A stretch of DNA of 64,000 nucleotides from Daldinia sp. FL1419. Lineage: Eukaryota > Ascomycota > Sordariomycetes > Xylariales > Hypoxylaceae. Position 1 is the stretch's first letter. The number at the start of each line of letters is the position of its first letter. Below are positions 1 through 9,770 of this stretch, piece by piece. Location of the stretch: positions 124,001 through 188,000 of the forward strand of contig MU623368.1 of assembly GCA_025201765.1 (NCBI GenBank). The letters are read 5' to 3'. A model generated the notes under the pieces. That model was not told the DNA's origin. It did not search any database and saw nothing but the letters and a program-made list of their open reading frames with translations. Both the position numbers and the translations under genes were made by a program.

Positions 1-704
1 CTAAAGAGGCTCCGGTCACAGCTATGGAGGATGAGTCCGATGAAGACGAGCAGATGAAGGACGCATATGACCGCGACCAAGATAAGGTCAAGCGTGAGAC
101 GTCAGTTCCAGCGGAGACAGCCATAATCGGCGTCGACGAAGAGAAGACGGTAGGATCTGGTATCGGTGCGACCCTACAACTTCTAAGGGAACGACAACTC
201 CTGAAGGACTCGGGTGCTGCCGAATTAAACGAAGCGCAACGTCAGCATCAACTATTCGTTGCTGAGAAGAAACGAAAATTAGCCGAAATCGAGCAAGAAG
301 CCCGCAAGCAGCGTGAACGGGATCGTAACAGCGGCAGACTCGACAGAATGACGATACGTGAGAGAGAAGAGTGGGCCCGACAGCAGAACAATATCCGCGA
401 CCAGCAGGCATCACGACAGCTAGTCGATCTCTTCAACAAGGGATATAAGCCTAACGTAGAGTTGAAGTACCACGATGAATATGGACGATCCCTCGACCAA
501 AAGGAGGCATTCAAGCACCTCAGCCACCAGTTCCACGGCAAGGGAAGCGGCAAGGGCAAGACCGATAAGCGACTCAAGAAGATCGAGGACGAGAAACGAC
601 GAGAGGCCCAGAGCATCCTGGATGCCAGTCAGAACATCGGCATGAGTTCCGCCATGACGCAACAGACGAAGAAGCGAAGGGAGGCCGGCGTGCGACTTGC
701 GTGA
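1..704 (+). CDS. snu66: U4/U6.U5 tri-snRNP protein Snu66/SART1, C-terminal part
   Basis: The reading frame is open from base 3 to the TGA ending at 704, giving 233 residues with no start inside the window, so this is the 3' part of a longer gene. The end of the protein has the features of the SART-1 family: a charged coiled-coil stretch (residues ~70-130), then GYKPNVELKYHDEYGR, LSHQFHGKGSGKGK and the terminal QTKKRREAGVRLA. SART1/Snu66 is a component of the U4/U6.U5 tri-snRNP in the nucleus and is needed for spliceosome activation. The upstream acidic patch (EDESDEDEQ) is usual for the family. No intron is seen in this part. Family assignment is strong; the N-terminus is missing only because of the window edge. 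Confidence 0.93.
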   Translation, partial: KEAPVTAMEDESDEDEQMKDAYDRDQDKVKRETSVPAETAIIGVDEEKTVGSGIGATLQLLRERQLLKDSGAAELNEAQRQHQLFVAEKKRKLAEIEQEARKQRERDRNSGRLDRMTIREREEWARQQNNIRDQQASRQLVDLFNKGYKPNVELKYHDEYGRSLDQKEAFKHLSHQFHGKGSGKGKTDKRLKKIEDEKRREAQSILDASQNIGMSSAMTQQTKKRREAGVRLA

Positions 705-1473
705 TGCCATGGCATCAAGCACATACAGACTGCGTTAAAAGGTGCTTATTCCCTTACTTGTACACTTATCAGTTAGTAATTCAGGGCTGACATTGGTCTT
801 TTCAAGTCTACTGTTCCGTGATGTATTGCAAAGCGACGTGATGCTTTGTGATCGTGATGCTATGTCCCCCTTCCCGCGATTTGATTTTGATGCCTGCTGT
901 TATTACCGCGCTTTACTGACATAGACTACTACCACACCAGTACGATAGATCTGTCCCTATCTGTAAGTGAAGTACTATTGTTTGGACTAAAGAATTGTCT
1001 AAAATCGGTAGTCTTTACCGCAAGTATAAGAGTACGAACTTGAAAGCTGGACTTCTAGAATTTTCGCAGGAGTCGAATAATCAAAAGGTCCATCCTGCCA
1101 TGTCAACATTGTAGATTAAGGCGTTGCATCAACGTCTACGGCATCATATTAGATTAACTAATGATATATAATAAGTATAACAAAAATAAGTCTTGAATTA
1201 AATAATGTTGCATTGGCCACAAGTGCACGTAACGATAGACACCTGAAGCTCGTATGCGATATGATCCAGAAGGAATACGAATAAAGACATCAAGAGGTTG
1301 AACTTAACCTGACAACATCAAACTGCCACCATGGAACCATCGCGTGTACCTCTTAACATAGAGAGATAAAAGATTTTCAAATCACATTAACCAAACCTGG
1401 AAGAGAAGGAAAGTTAGTAAGAAAAAATAAAAAGTAAAAAGTAAAAAGTAAAAAGAAAGTCAAAAAGAAAGGA
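705..1473. other. intergenic, no gene seen
   Basis: This is the downstream region of the Snu66 gene. The stretch 1140-1210 is AT-rich. Bases 1419-1470 are a degenerate (gtaaaaa)n tract which, read on the minus strand, supplies T-runs after the tRNA-Tyr gene. No open frame here resembles a protein. Confidence 0.5.
1461..1470 (-). terminator. RNA polymerase III T-run terminator
   Basis: Just past the 3' end of tRNA-Tyr on the minus strand the sequence reads TTTCTTTTTG, followed by more T-runs up to 1419. This is the usual Pol III termination signal for a tRNA gene. Confidence 0.6.
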
Positions 1474-1562
1474 TCCCTCGGGCCGGAATCGAACCAGCGA
1501 CATTTCGGTAACAATTTGTGACAATTACAGCCGAACGCCATAACCAACTAGACCACCAAGGG
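1474..1562 (-). tRNA. tRNA-Tyr (anticodon GTA) with a 15-nt intron
   Basis: Read on the minus strand from 1562, the acceptor CCCTTGG pairs with CCGAGGG (one T-G pair), followed by discriminator A at 1474. The D arm is GTC/GGC, the anticodon stem TTCGG/CCGAA, and the T arm GCTGG-TTCGATT-CCGGC. The anticodon loop begins CTGTAA, giving anticodon GTA at 1528-1526. An extra 15 nt (1524-1510) sits one base 3' of the anticodon, the canonical position of nuclear tRNA introns, and tRNA-Tyr genes of fungi commonly carry one. The mature length is 74 nt before CCA addition. Confidence 0.92.
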
Positions 1563-1990
1563 CGGGTGGGGTTTCATGCTTGCTCTGAGAGGAAGTGGAC
1601 TTCCTCCCGAGGGACAGCTTGTTGAAGAATTGGTTTGGGGTTTGGGTTTATATTCCTTTGTTCGGAGGGGGTTTTTTGGTGTGTGTGGTGGGCCGGAGTT
1701 CTACCGATGGGGGAATGATTGGATGAGGGGGTGGATGGTGGGGGCATGCCCGTTGGTACGTATATAGGTACTGCATGGGTGGAGTCGGCACAGTACCGTT
1801 GTGCATTGCCCGACTTTAGGAGGGATATTGTGCTGGCCTTGACCGATTCTCAAAGAGGAAGGTTGTCCGTGCATGCAATAGAGCATTTTTATTGGGTGCA
1901 TCCACGATGGTGGCTAATTTGAGGAAATCCCCACTTCGAGAATTTTGAGAAAATACGTATCTTTTTTCCCCTATCTTATCTTCTTTATAA
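1563..1990. other. intergenic between tRNA-Tyr and the HNH island
   Basis: G/T-rich on the plus strand between 1600 and 1760. The open frames present are short and have no recognisable protein features. It separates the tRNA from the first hairpin motif at 1991. Confidence 0.4.
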
Positions 1991-2034
1991 AGTCGGGCTA
2001 TTGTGGTGCCCCGCAGGGGTGCCCTCTTGTTTTG
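1991..2034 (+). repeat. dispersed hairpin motif, copy A
   Basis: The core TCGGGCTATTGTGGTGCCCC is followed by GCAGGGGTGCCCTC. Outer GGGC/GCCC and inner CCCC/GGGG can pair, so the unit can fold. Related copies lie at 5192-5235 and 24669-24712 in the same orientation. It starts about 140 bp upstream of the HNH gene. Its function is unknown; the end of a mobile element or a structured RNA element are both possible. Confidence 0.6.
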
Positions 2035-2174
2035 ATTGGTTACGGTATGCCTGGTGCGTTATTGTTCCGGCATATTACCCCAAGCGTACAACCTTATTTT
2101 GATACCAAATTATCTCTCATATCTTTTACAGCCTCTTTTTTCGCCATAATAGCTTGTGATACGTTAACTTTGCA

Positions 2175-3828
2175 ATGGATATACGCCCTAAACTACCACG
2201 TATAACCTCCTCCCCTGACCTCATTAGCTCCCAATATACCTTCGTGGTTAAGCATCCTGGTTACGGAAACGAAGATGACCCGCTATTGCAGTTTGTTCAT
2301 TTCGGTGAAGGCCTTGATTACGATTTGGTTATTTATGCCTGCTGTATTGTAGTTGGCAATGCTTGGCCTCTTGAGATGAAGAACCAGAAGAGAATCGATA
2401 AGCGGCCTGACGGCGGGAAGCTTGGCTACGTCTATTTATCACTATCGAAGAAGCCTAACGAGCGGGAAGCTATCGCCCGCCCTAATAATGGTATTCTTAC
2501 CGACTCGGCTTACTACCTCCATAACGATGCAGGCGATAGTAAGGTAGCATATTTTCATCCTTTTTTTCATACGCTGATTAGTTACAGTATACTACCCATT
2601 CACGCCGACCTTTGATCATTGGGTATTTCCCCACGGTGATCTACCTCCTCCTTGGCAGAAAGTAGCCATATCTAAGCCGGCTTGCAGCGCAGGGCTGAGC
2701 GACGATAGCCGGCAGGCAACATTAACCCGGGATCAAACCTGTCGAATTACCAACTCCTATACCGCTTTAGAACGTGCTCATATAATCCCCAGCTCCGCGA
2801 ACCGGTGGTATCGGGCAAATGCTATGGGGTTATATACTGGCCCTATGGGAATCGATAGTATGGAAAACTCGATGGCGCTCCGTAAAGACGTCCATCATCT
2901 ATGGGATAAAAGTATGGAGATTATCTTGCTTCCCAAACAGAGCGAAAATAAATATCATCTAGTCAGCCATGCATTTAAACCAACCCGTGCCACTTTCAAA
3001 GAAATAAAAGAGCATTACCATAATCTTGAGTGCCAAGATCTATATGTGATTCGTCGAGAATATCTATTCGCCCGTTTTGCTTGGTCTATCTTTCACGCAA
3101 ATGCTGTTACAATCCACAAGTCCGGAAAAGGTCCATACAAGCTTCTGCTTACTGTGGAAGATGCGATGTATCCCCAAACCCAAGTCAAAGATGCGCTCAC
3201 GGGCCAGATTCCTCTGCCCTCGCTTCCTCGTACCGACTTACCAGACTCAGGCCCGCCTTCGAAAAAGCGGTCTCTATCTCGAGGTAACAAGAACCGCTAT
3301 TATTCCGTCGACAATCAGATCATAGATCTCGACCCATATAGCAACGCATACGATGAGAATAGTGAAGACAATGGCATGGCCAATAACGATACCCGCTGGT
3401 ATTATTCTGTCGACAATCAGATCATAGATCTCAACCCATACAGCAGCACACGCGATGAGGACGACGAGGACGACGAGGACGACGAGGACGACGAGGACAG
3501 TTGCACAGCTAATAATAATACCCGCTGGTACTATTCCGTCGACAATCAGATCATAGATCTCAACCCATACAGCAACATACACGACAAGGACGATGATAAG
3601 CGTATCGGTCGAAAACGTCGACGGTCCGACAGTTTCGGCAGCGAATCTACCCCCCCACTTTCCCAGTCTCTCATCACTGTTAGTAGCGGCGGTCGGAGCG
3701 ATAGCGCTGCAGCAAATCCGCGCGTTACAGAATCTAAGAAGGTTGGCGCCAAAGACAACGATGACGTTACTAGTAGCGTAGCTCCGTCTGAGTGCCAGGT
3801 TGCATTGCGTAATGCGGAAGGCGTATGA
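2175..3828 (+). CDS. HNH-nuclease-domain protein with internal repeats
   Basis: The proposed joins are 2175-2538 and 2588-3828 (534 aa). The 49-bp intron has a GTAAGG donor and a TTACAG acceptor and restores one frame across the two open frames. The N-terminal ~120 residues begin the fungal HNH family pattern (YTFVVKHPGYGNEDDPLLQF). The HNH core lies at residues ~172-225: TCRITNSYTALERAHIIPS, then an Asn in GIDSMENSMALRKD and His in DVHHLWD, matching the HNH_2 type. Residues ~359-450 hold three copies of a unit containing YYSVDNQIIDL.PYS; between copies 2 and 3 is an acidic DED run coded by a GACGAG-type microsatellite. The C-terminus is basic then disordered. Such genes are abundant and variable in filamentous fungi, and their substrate is not known. 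The gene lies between hairpin motifs A and B. Whether it is an active nuclease is inference. Confidence 0.82.
3298..3576 (+). repeat. three imperfect tandem coding repeats
   Basis: Near-identical segments coding YYSVDNQIIDL start near 3298, 3400 and 3529 within the HNH gene, giving protein spacings of about 34 and 43 residues. Copies 2 and 3 (both with LNPYS) are closer to each other than to copy 1 (LDPYS). The spacer between them has gained a gacgag/gacgac run at about 3458-3498. Confidence 0.8.
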
Positions 3829-4287
3829 CTTTAATGTGTTTAATATAGCGTGGTGATTTCCTTAATTTCTACACCTGTCAGGTCTGTCGCGGTATATTTG
3901 GAAGGGGCGTTGGCGTGATAAGGTTGTGCTCAAGGCTATACGGCAGGTGCGCAGGTTATTACTTGGTTCGTTAGTATCACCTAGGGAACTTGCGCAGGTT
4001 TTTGGCTACGTTGTTCTTACTATATTAGTAGAAGGTTGGTCTAGTTATTTCCTATGACGAGTTGGCACCGGGAAAGAGTTGCTGTTCTTTCGTAGCAGTT
4101 GCTGTTCTTTTGGTAGTAGTGTTATTAATTTAGGTGTTTTGACATTACCTGCCCGGTTGCTATATAAGTCTCTATTCTCTTCCCATCTTTCTTAATCTTT
4201 CCAAATCATCTTCCATCATCATCTTCCATCATCATCTTCCATCACCACCTTCTATTATCATCGTATTTGATCTCATCTATTATCATC
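3829..4287. other. intergenic; promoter of the small gene at 4288
   Basis: The phrase gttgctgttctttt/cg is repeated near 4078 and 4099. From 4205 to 4260 there is a tandem array of catcttccat units immediately before the ATG at 4288, probably 5' leader. No protein-coding frame is seen. Confidence 0.4.
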
Positions 4288-4844
4288 ATGTCTGATCCTA
4301 CTACTGATAGCGGCCTCGCCTGGACAGCGGCTGATCATATTCGGCTCCTGTCCAGGTGAGGAGCTACGCACTCGAAAGAAAGATTCCCCGGGATGCGTCG
4401 CTCTACGACCCCCTTCACAGCACCCGCAAGCTTGAAGGGCTAAAACCGGCGGAACCCTGATGTACCGCTTGCTCGCGGAGAGTGGCTACCCTACTTCAAT
4501 GGGGAGCGGCCTCGCAGCGACAGCGGCTGATCATATTCGGCTCCTGTCAGCCTTTGCATGGCTCGAGCGTTCAATCGCTCTCATGCGCGTAAGTAATTGC
4601 TCCCTTTTGACCCCTTTGGCCCTTATTATCGCAGCTAACTTCATTTTTAGCTAGCGCTGAAACACATCAGCGAAGGGACGGAACACATCAGCGAAGGGGT
4701 GATGAAACAGAGCCTATCAGGTATGTCTTTGCGCCATGTGGTACGTTGTTTCTAGTTGCTAATATCTACCTATTTGTTGCTGCTGTAGGCCAACCCTCTG
4801 CCTTGTCTGAACATACGCCGCTCCGCTTCTACGGACAACATTGA
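4288..4844 (+). CDS. small hypothetical protein with duplicated 5' exon
   Basis: I do not recognise the family. Two clean introns are visible: 4589-4650 (GTAAGT to TTTTTAG, branch GCTAAC) and 4721-4788 (GTATGT to TGTAG). They join 4460-4588, 4651-4720 and 4789-4844 into an 85-codon frame from the ATG at 4460 to TGA, with protein end SALSEHTPLRFYGQH. The likely original start is the ATG at 4288 (MSDPTTDSGLAWTAADHIRLL), because about 44 bp containing TAADHIRLLS occur twice, at 4309-4352 and 4503-4546. A GTGAGG donor at 4356 spliced to the AG before 4507 would also keep the frame and yield both copies. Coding status is plausible because the splice sites and phase agree; the true start is uncertain. 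Confidence 0.5.
4309..4546 (+). repeat. direct repeat pair with internal palindrome
   Basis: A segment containing acagcggctgatcatattcg occurs at 4309-4352 and again at 4503-4546 with about four changes. In the first copy CCTGGACAG (4318) and CTGTCCAGG (4347) form a perfect 9-bp inverted repeat around the conserved centre; in the second only GACAG/CTGTC remains. About 150 bp of unrelated sequence lies between the copies. Confidence 0.75.
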
Positions 4845-5191
4845 GGCGGCTATCTCTCTGCGAAACAGTCCGCGAGGCTAAGGGACTCGACAGGCCTGGC
4901 CGGGTATAACATGCCTACAGAAGATTGGGAATAACTTCTTAGCAACCAATTCTTTATTACCTTTTATAACTATAACACTATAACACTAAACACTGCAACT
5001 GTAACATTATAAGATTGTAATTTTAAATGGCAACGTGTATAGCACAGGAAGTACATTGACTTTATATGGAGTTCCCTGCAAAATCATATGTATTGGCCCG
5101 TTTCCTAAATAATTTAAGCGTAGATGCGTAGATACCTAGGTACTTGAGTGCCTGTGGCGGGTAAAGTTCGGAAGAGCATGAGCCTTGCTAA
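4845..5191. other. intergenic, no gene seen
   Basis: Contains runs of ctataacact near 4965-4990 and the cctaggtacttg motif at about 5134. No open frame looks like protein. Confidence 0.4.
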
Positions 5192-5235
5192 AAGTCGGGC
5201 TCTTGTGGTTCCCCTTACGGGGGGGCCCTCGGTTT
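5192..5235 (+). repeat. dispersed hairpin motif, copy B
   Basis: The unit begins TCGGGCTCTTGTGGTTCCCC, then TTACGGGGGGGCCCTCGG. It keeps the CCCC/GGGG and GGGC/GCCC pairing of copy A although the loop differs (TTAC instead of GCA), which fits conservation of pairing more than of sequence. It lies 3.2 kb downstream of copy A in the same orientation. Confidence 0.6.
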
Positions 5236-5346
5236 ACCTATAATGTATATAGCCTAATAGGGATTATAGTCCGGATGAATTCAATAGTACGAAACTAAAT
5301 ACAAAACGCCACCAGCTAAATCCGTTAGCCAGCTAGTTAAACATAA

Positions 5347-6672
5347 TTATGCCTTGACTTTTATAAGAATGCGGTATTCAACATAATCTTCGTCAATGTT
5401 AATAATGGTTCTTTTGCTAACAAGCTGATCTTTGAATGGCCCATTCTGCTTTTGCTTATACGTGATGCCTTGGTATGTTATAGTATCTATATTCTCTGGA
5501 GCCTCCCATGCCTCATTTATCCCAGCAATATTGCATCGGTTATTATGGGTGTTTATGCAGGCATTTATTGAAGCATTACCCCCATAGTCGCGCTTATGCG
5601 AGCCAAATGAAGGAGGCTCCTTCTTGATCGATCCACTTTCTGGAACCTGAGCCTGTTCTTGGCTCTTCTCTAGCTGCTTTTCCGGTCCAACATTATCTAA
5701 TAACGGAATAGTAACGTTAGATGAGATTTCAGGTATAACATAACCCGCGTCTTATAATCTTGCGGAATTGTGAATATACGGGTTCAGCTGCGCGGGAAAC
5801 ATTAGAGAAGGTAGACCATCATGGTAAGATGTGAATTAATGTTCTGTTCCCAGCTTTATAACCCAGGACTGACGCCGGAGGCGTTTGTGCGGGTGTTGAA
5901 GGAGACTAGGAATGATCCGGGTGTTGTGCAGTGTCTGTTCTTTCCATCTAATAAAAGTGACATTATGTGATCGACTATTCTTATATATAGAAGTTTTAAC
6001 ACATTTTTGCCATCTAAGATCTTTAACGCTATAAAAAGAGAAGTTATCCGAAATCCACTTATAGATCTCCTGAAGTGTAAGTCGTTTTTGAGGGGCCTCC
6101 AGAATTGCCATTCCGATTAGCTAAATATAAGTAAGTGCGGGCTTTACGCCTGAGTCCCGAATATGTGCGGCTTCCAATAATCTTCGTTTTCTGCAGATAG
6201 CCTCTGTGATAGCAGCCAGGTTGGCTTCTTTAGAACTATCGTACAATGTTTTAGCTCGAATTTGGATGTATTTTTTAATTATATTACGATTGTAACTGGT
6301 AAGATGATTTAGAAATACGATATTTGGGTAACCGCCAATCAGGAGAGGATGATATAGATTGATGGAATCCCTAGTAAGAGTTTTAGGTTGAACTTTCGTT
6401 TATAGGCGGCCGAATTTATCAATAAATCCGACAACCTTTCGTTCTATCTATTCAATTGGAGAATAGTGCCAATAACCCAGGGGTACTTTAGCATAACCTG
6501 TATCTTAACTGTTCTCTAATTCATTATCATAAATTGAAACAATAATATAATTACGGCTGCTTTTAGGAGGTTCTTCCACGGGGTTGCAACAGCTTAGAAG
6601 GTTACCTGGATTTGCAGGAAGGTCTTTCTCCGTCCATCCAGCCCCATTATACCCAGAGACGTATTCAAGTAC
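5347..6672 (-). pseudogene. decayed forkhead-domain gene (RIP-like nonsense codons)
   Basis: One minus-strand frame can be read from about 6672 down to a TAA at 5347-5349 (442 codons), interrupted by six in-frame stops and no frameshift that I can see. The forkhead core is clear: LIGMAILEAPQKRLTLQEIY, KWISDNFSFY, then a degraded helix-3 region, then WVIKLGTEH. The N-terminal part contains NLYHPLLIGGYPNIVFLNHL and EANLAAITEAICRKRRLLEA, and the C-terminal part EDYVEYRILIKVKA. Every stop is TAA or TAG at a place where a CAA or CAG glutamine is plausible; forkhead proteins usually have Gln after GTEH and before LIGMAI. CpA-to-TpA is the signature of RIP. Forkhead proteins are DNA-binding transcription factors. 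This copy cannot give a full product. The upstream limit is uncertain. Confidence 0.75.
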
Positions 6673-7264
6673 CTACGTCCCCGTTTGTGGTTGCATGGAA
6701 GATCACTGCTTCAATGCCCATTATACGACTGTATGTACCCGCGTACCGCATCCAGGTCAAAGGGCATGTAGATTAGAAAATCAGTTGCGGTCACGAGGGG
6801 TTTATATCATCTTATTTTCGGGAAACTTTTTTTGGTATTTTCTACATTATGGTTTCCCTTCCTTCTCCTTCTCCTTTTTCTCCCCTTTTTTAATTTGCCT
6901 ATCGAACAATATAATAGGGGTAATCCACAAGTAAGGGGCAAGATACTATGGGAGCATCCGAGAGTCCATGAGGACATATATACGTTCCTAGGACGAACAA
7001 AGCTTCAGGGGATCCAGATCAACGGTGGTTCCAATCCTTCTTGACTTTGCAGGTTCTTTTCAACGTATAAGACCTCAATATGCTGGTAATCTCCCTTATC
7101 CAATATGCCCAGTATCTACACGATCGTTGCTGTGTCGATTCTGCTCTCCAAGTTAATGCAGTAGGTGAAGGGGCAAGAGACGACATATAAGTCGTTGCTA
7201 TCTTACCTAATACTTAGATAGTCATGAAGAACAGTTGGAACAAGCAGAGTCAAAAGCTCGATGT
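6673..7264. other. intergenic; no supported gene
   Basis: A plus-strand frame at 6584-6934 overlaps the relic and ends in a T-rich, phenylalanine-rich tail. I treat it as chance. No other structure was seen. Confidence 0.35.
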
Positions 7265-8029
7265 TTAAGCCGCCCTCCGACGGTCTCCTCTTGACTCGTG
7301 GTCGTGGTCTCTTCGGTGCCCTCTTGGATCGCGGTCATCGTCTTTCCTGTACTTCTTGTCTGCTCCGTCGGCGCCCTTGCCTTCATCCTCTCGTTCATCG
7401 TATCTATCAGCACGACGTCTTGTCTGGGTGGACGAGTCACTCTTCGAGGACTCGAAGTCTTCAATGATGGCGAGTAAGATAGGTGCTAATCCGGCCATGG
7501 ACGTACTTCTGACCTGGAATGTTCCTAGATCGGTAGTACGCTCGTGATGTCTCTCGTCAGCCCGACCAGAGTCGCCTAACGTGCGGTGCGCCGAAGTAGA
7601 AGCAGCATGATGTCTTGATTCTCTCGTAGCTGGGGTTGATGGGTTTGAACTAACACCAGTGGTTTGAGTCCCTTCGTCTGTGTACCTCCTAGTACGATGC
7701 GAAGCTTCAACATGCTCGGGATAGGTATCGCCTCTGTGAGTCGACGTACGATGAGTGCGAGGAGACTCTTCCCTGATATGTCCTAATCTTGGTCTATAAC
7801 TAGGAGGAGCGGGGGAAAGTTCCCCTCCACCCACAGTCGACCTATAGCTAGGAGGAGGAGATTGGTAAGAATCTCCCCCAACTACTCTCGACACCGGTCC
7901 AGAAGTATTAGGAGCATAAAAGCTTCGTCCCGTGTCAGCTCTCGGCCTCGACCTAGAACTAGACTCGGGCCGTCTCTCATTGCCAGTCGAACTCGTCCTG
8001 GGTCGAGATGAGGTGTCGCGGTGAGGCAT
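7265..8029 (-). CDS. disordered Arg/Ser/His-rich protein, unknown function
   Basis: A single open frame of 254 aa runs from the ATG at 8029. A further three codons upstream lack an ATG. I do not recognise the family. The protein is low in hydrophobics: an R/S-rich N-terminus, two SPPPSYR/SPAPPSYR motifs (residues ~60-80), a short hydrophobic stretch MAGLAPILLAIIEDFESS near residue 180, and a C-terminus of alternating Arg, Asp and His ending HESRGDRRRAA. The length without stops and the repeated PPSYR motif argue for a real gene. It may be a nuclear or RNA-associated disordered protein, but that is only a guess from composition. Confidence 0.6.
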   Translation of the reverse strand: MPHRDTSSRPRTSSTGNERRPESSSRSRPRADTGRSFYAPNTSGPVSRVVGGDSYQSPPPSYRSTVGGGELSPAPPSYRPRLGHIREESPRTHRTSTHRGDTYPEHVEASHRTRRYTDEGTQTTGVSSNPSTPATRESRHHAASTSAHRTLGDSGRADERHHERTTDLGTFQVRSTSMAGLAPILLAIIEDFESSKSDSSTQTRRRADRYDEREDEGKGADGADKKYRKDDDRDPRGHRRDHDHESRGDRRRAA

Positions 8030-9770
8030 TTTGGGCAATTATTTTCAAGGAGCTTCGGTAAGTCGTTCTACAATATTGGCTGTAAGTAACAAATTCTGGT
8101 GGGGGACTTACTGGGTTCAAGTCTTGATAGAAAATGCTGGGGAACGCTTAGCTAAAGCAGCTTGATGGTTCGAAAGCAAAACTGGAGGCGGAAGCATGTT
8201 TATAAGCTATTTGGGAAGATAACATTATTAGATGGCTGCAAGACATTTGGATTTTCTTCAATAGTAGTGTATCGTTTTATCTTGGCCCAGCTCCATTGTT
8301 CGCCGCCAGACAATCGATTCAATCCATAACGAACTCTTTCTCTCGGGAACAATAAGAGATGGTTTTTGTTCAATTTGTCTAGGATCCAGATCGGGGATCC
8401 TTCCGTGGCCTTATTACATCCTATCGAAATCAAGCATTGTTAACTTGGAATGCCATTGTCCCATACTTTAATTCAACTACTAACATCAGCATATACGCTA
8501 TTAATATTTCCTAATTAATCTAGACTACGAACACTAAGAACGCAGTAAGTTAAATCTGAAGTGGACACCTGATAATGTCAAGGTAGTGATTCAAATATAT
8601 AAATAATTCAATCTTCCAACATGAGACTAGGTATTATCCAATTCTAGTCAATATCTAAACTCTCCAAATGGCTTTTATTAATCCACGGGTTCTGACCAAA
8701 ACCCAGTGCTCCGAAGGTGCGGTTGCTCCTCCGGGACAGCTCCGGGGCACTAGAGTACCTGGAGATAAAGAGAGAGAAAACGATAAGTGTGTTGATTCCT
8801 GGAGAATTCTAAATAGGGGAGCCTCCCTAGAAAGGCTTTTATACTTCCACACAGTGCCTCGCGCCTTCTATTTCTTCGTACCTGCACCGCCTGGTAGGTA
8901 CTAACATATCCCGTAAAACCGGCCTCTAGAGTGCTGAGTTATCGGGTTGGTCTTTATTTCTAGGATTAAAAAGGGCAAAAATTATCCCTAATAGCACATA
9001 GGTTTCCTTATCTGTGCCTATGCGTTTTTTCATGACATTACTAAACACCCCTAGGCCTCCCCCCCATTCAACCAAACTGGAACTACCTCCTATTTTACTT
9101 AACCAAGCGACTAATACGTACCTAGGTACCTAAGTACCTAAAGTACCTACTTTGCGAGTCGAGGTATCCAATAGGTAACCCCAGTAAGTAATTTTACTGA
9201 TTGTATCCCGAGTACCTACCTATTCTTCTATCAAACTAGGTACCTACCTAACCTAGGTTCTCACTCTGTTAGGCATGTCCTCCCATACTCTCTCCTCGCA
9301 TCACCAGGTAATCGTCTACCCTTGACCATGTATTCCTCGTGATTATTAAATTTATTGATCGCACGCCTCTCTATTACATGTCATAAAACAAACACTACCT
9401 ATCTTGTTTACCTGGCAACTTCATCGTCACGTTTACAAACGAGCATCTCCCCGTTTGGTAATCTAGCCTGTGAGTATTTCTACGTGCTGTTTATATTTTG
9501 ATTTGTTTACTCTATTGATACCTACTACTCTTGGTATCGTCCCGGTTTTAGTATCCCATCCAGGCTATCCTCGTCGTCACAAAAGCCCACCTATGCTACG
9601 TCAAGAGTATGGCTATATCTTATTATGACTTTTAGGACTTTCATCAAATATCTATCTACGCTGTAAAAGTATCTTGCCCTTCTATTTCACCCCTCTCCAT
9701 TACTAATACCTTAGGTCCATCCTGCTTTATAGATCATCCACAGTTTAATAGCATCTACAGACTACCTACG
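8030..9770. other. intergenic region with TACCTAGGTA-type motifs
   Basis: A cluster of gtacctaggtacctaagtacc motifs lies at about 9118-9150, with more at 9205-9255. The minus-strand frame 8200-8433 has no ATG and no recognisable family. A CT-rich leader-like stretch (9660-9770) precedes the next gene. No gene is called. Confidence 0.45.

Noticed and set aside
6584..6934. 116-aa plus-strand frame
   Set aside because: Overlaps the antisense forkhead relic and ends in a Phe/Ser tail from T-rich DNA.
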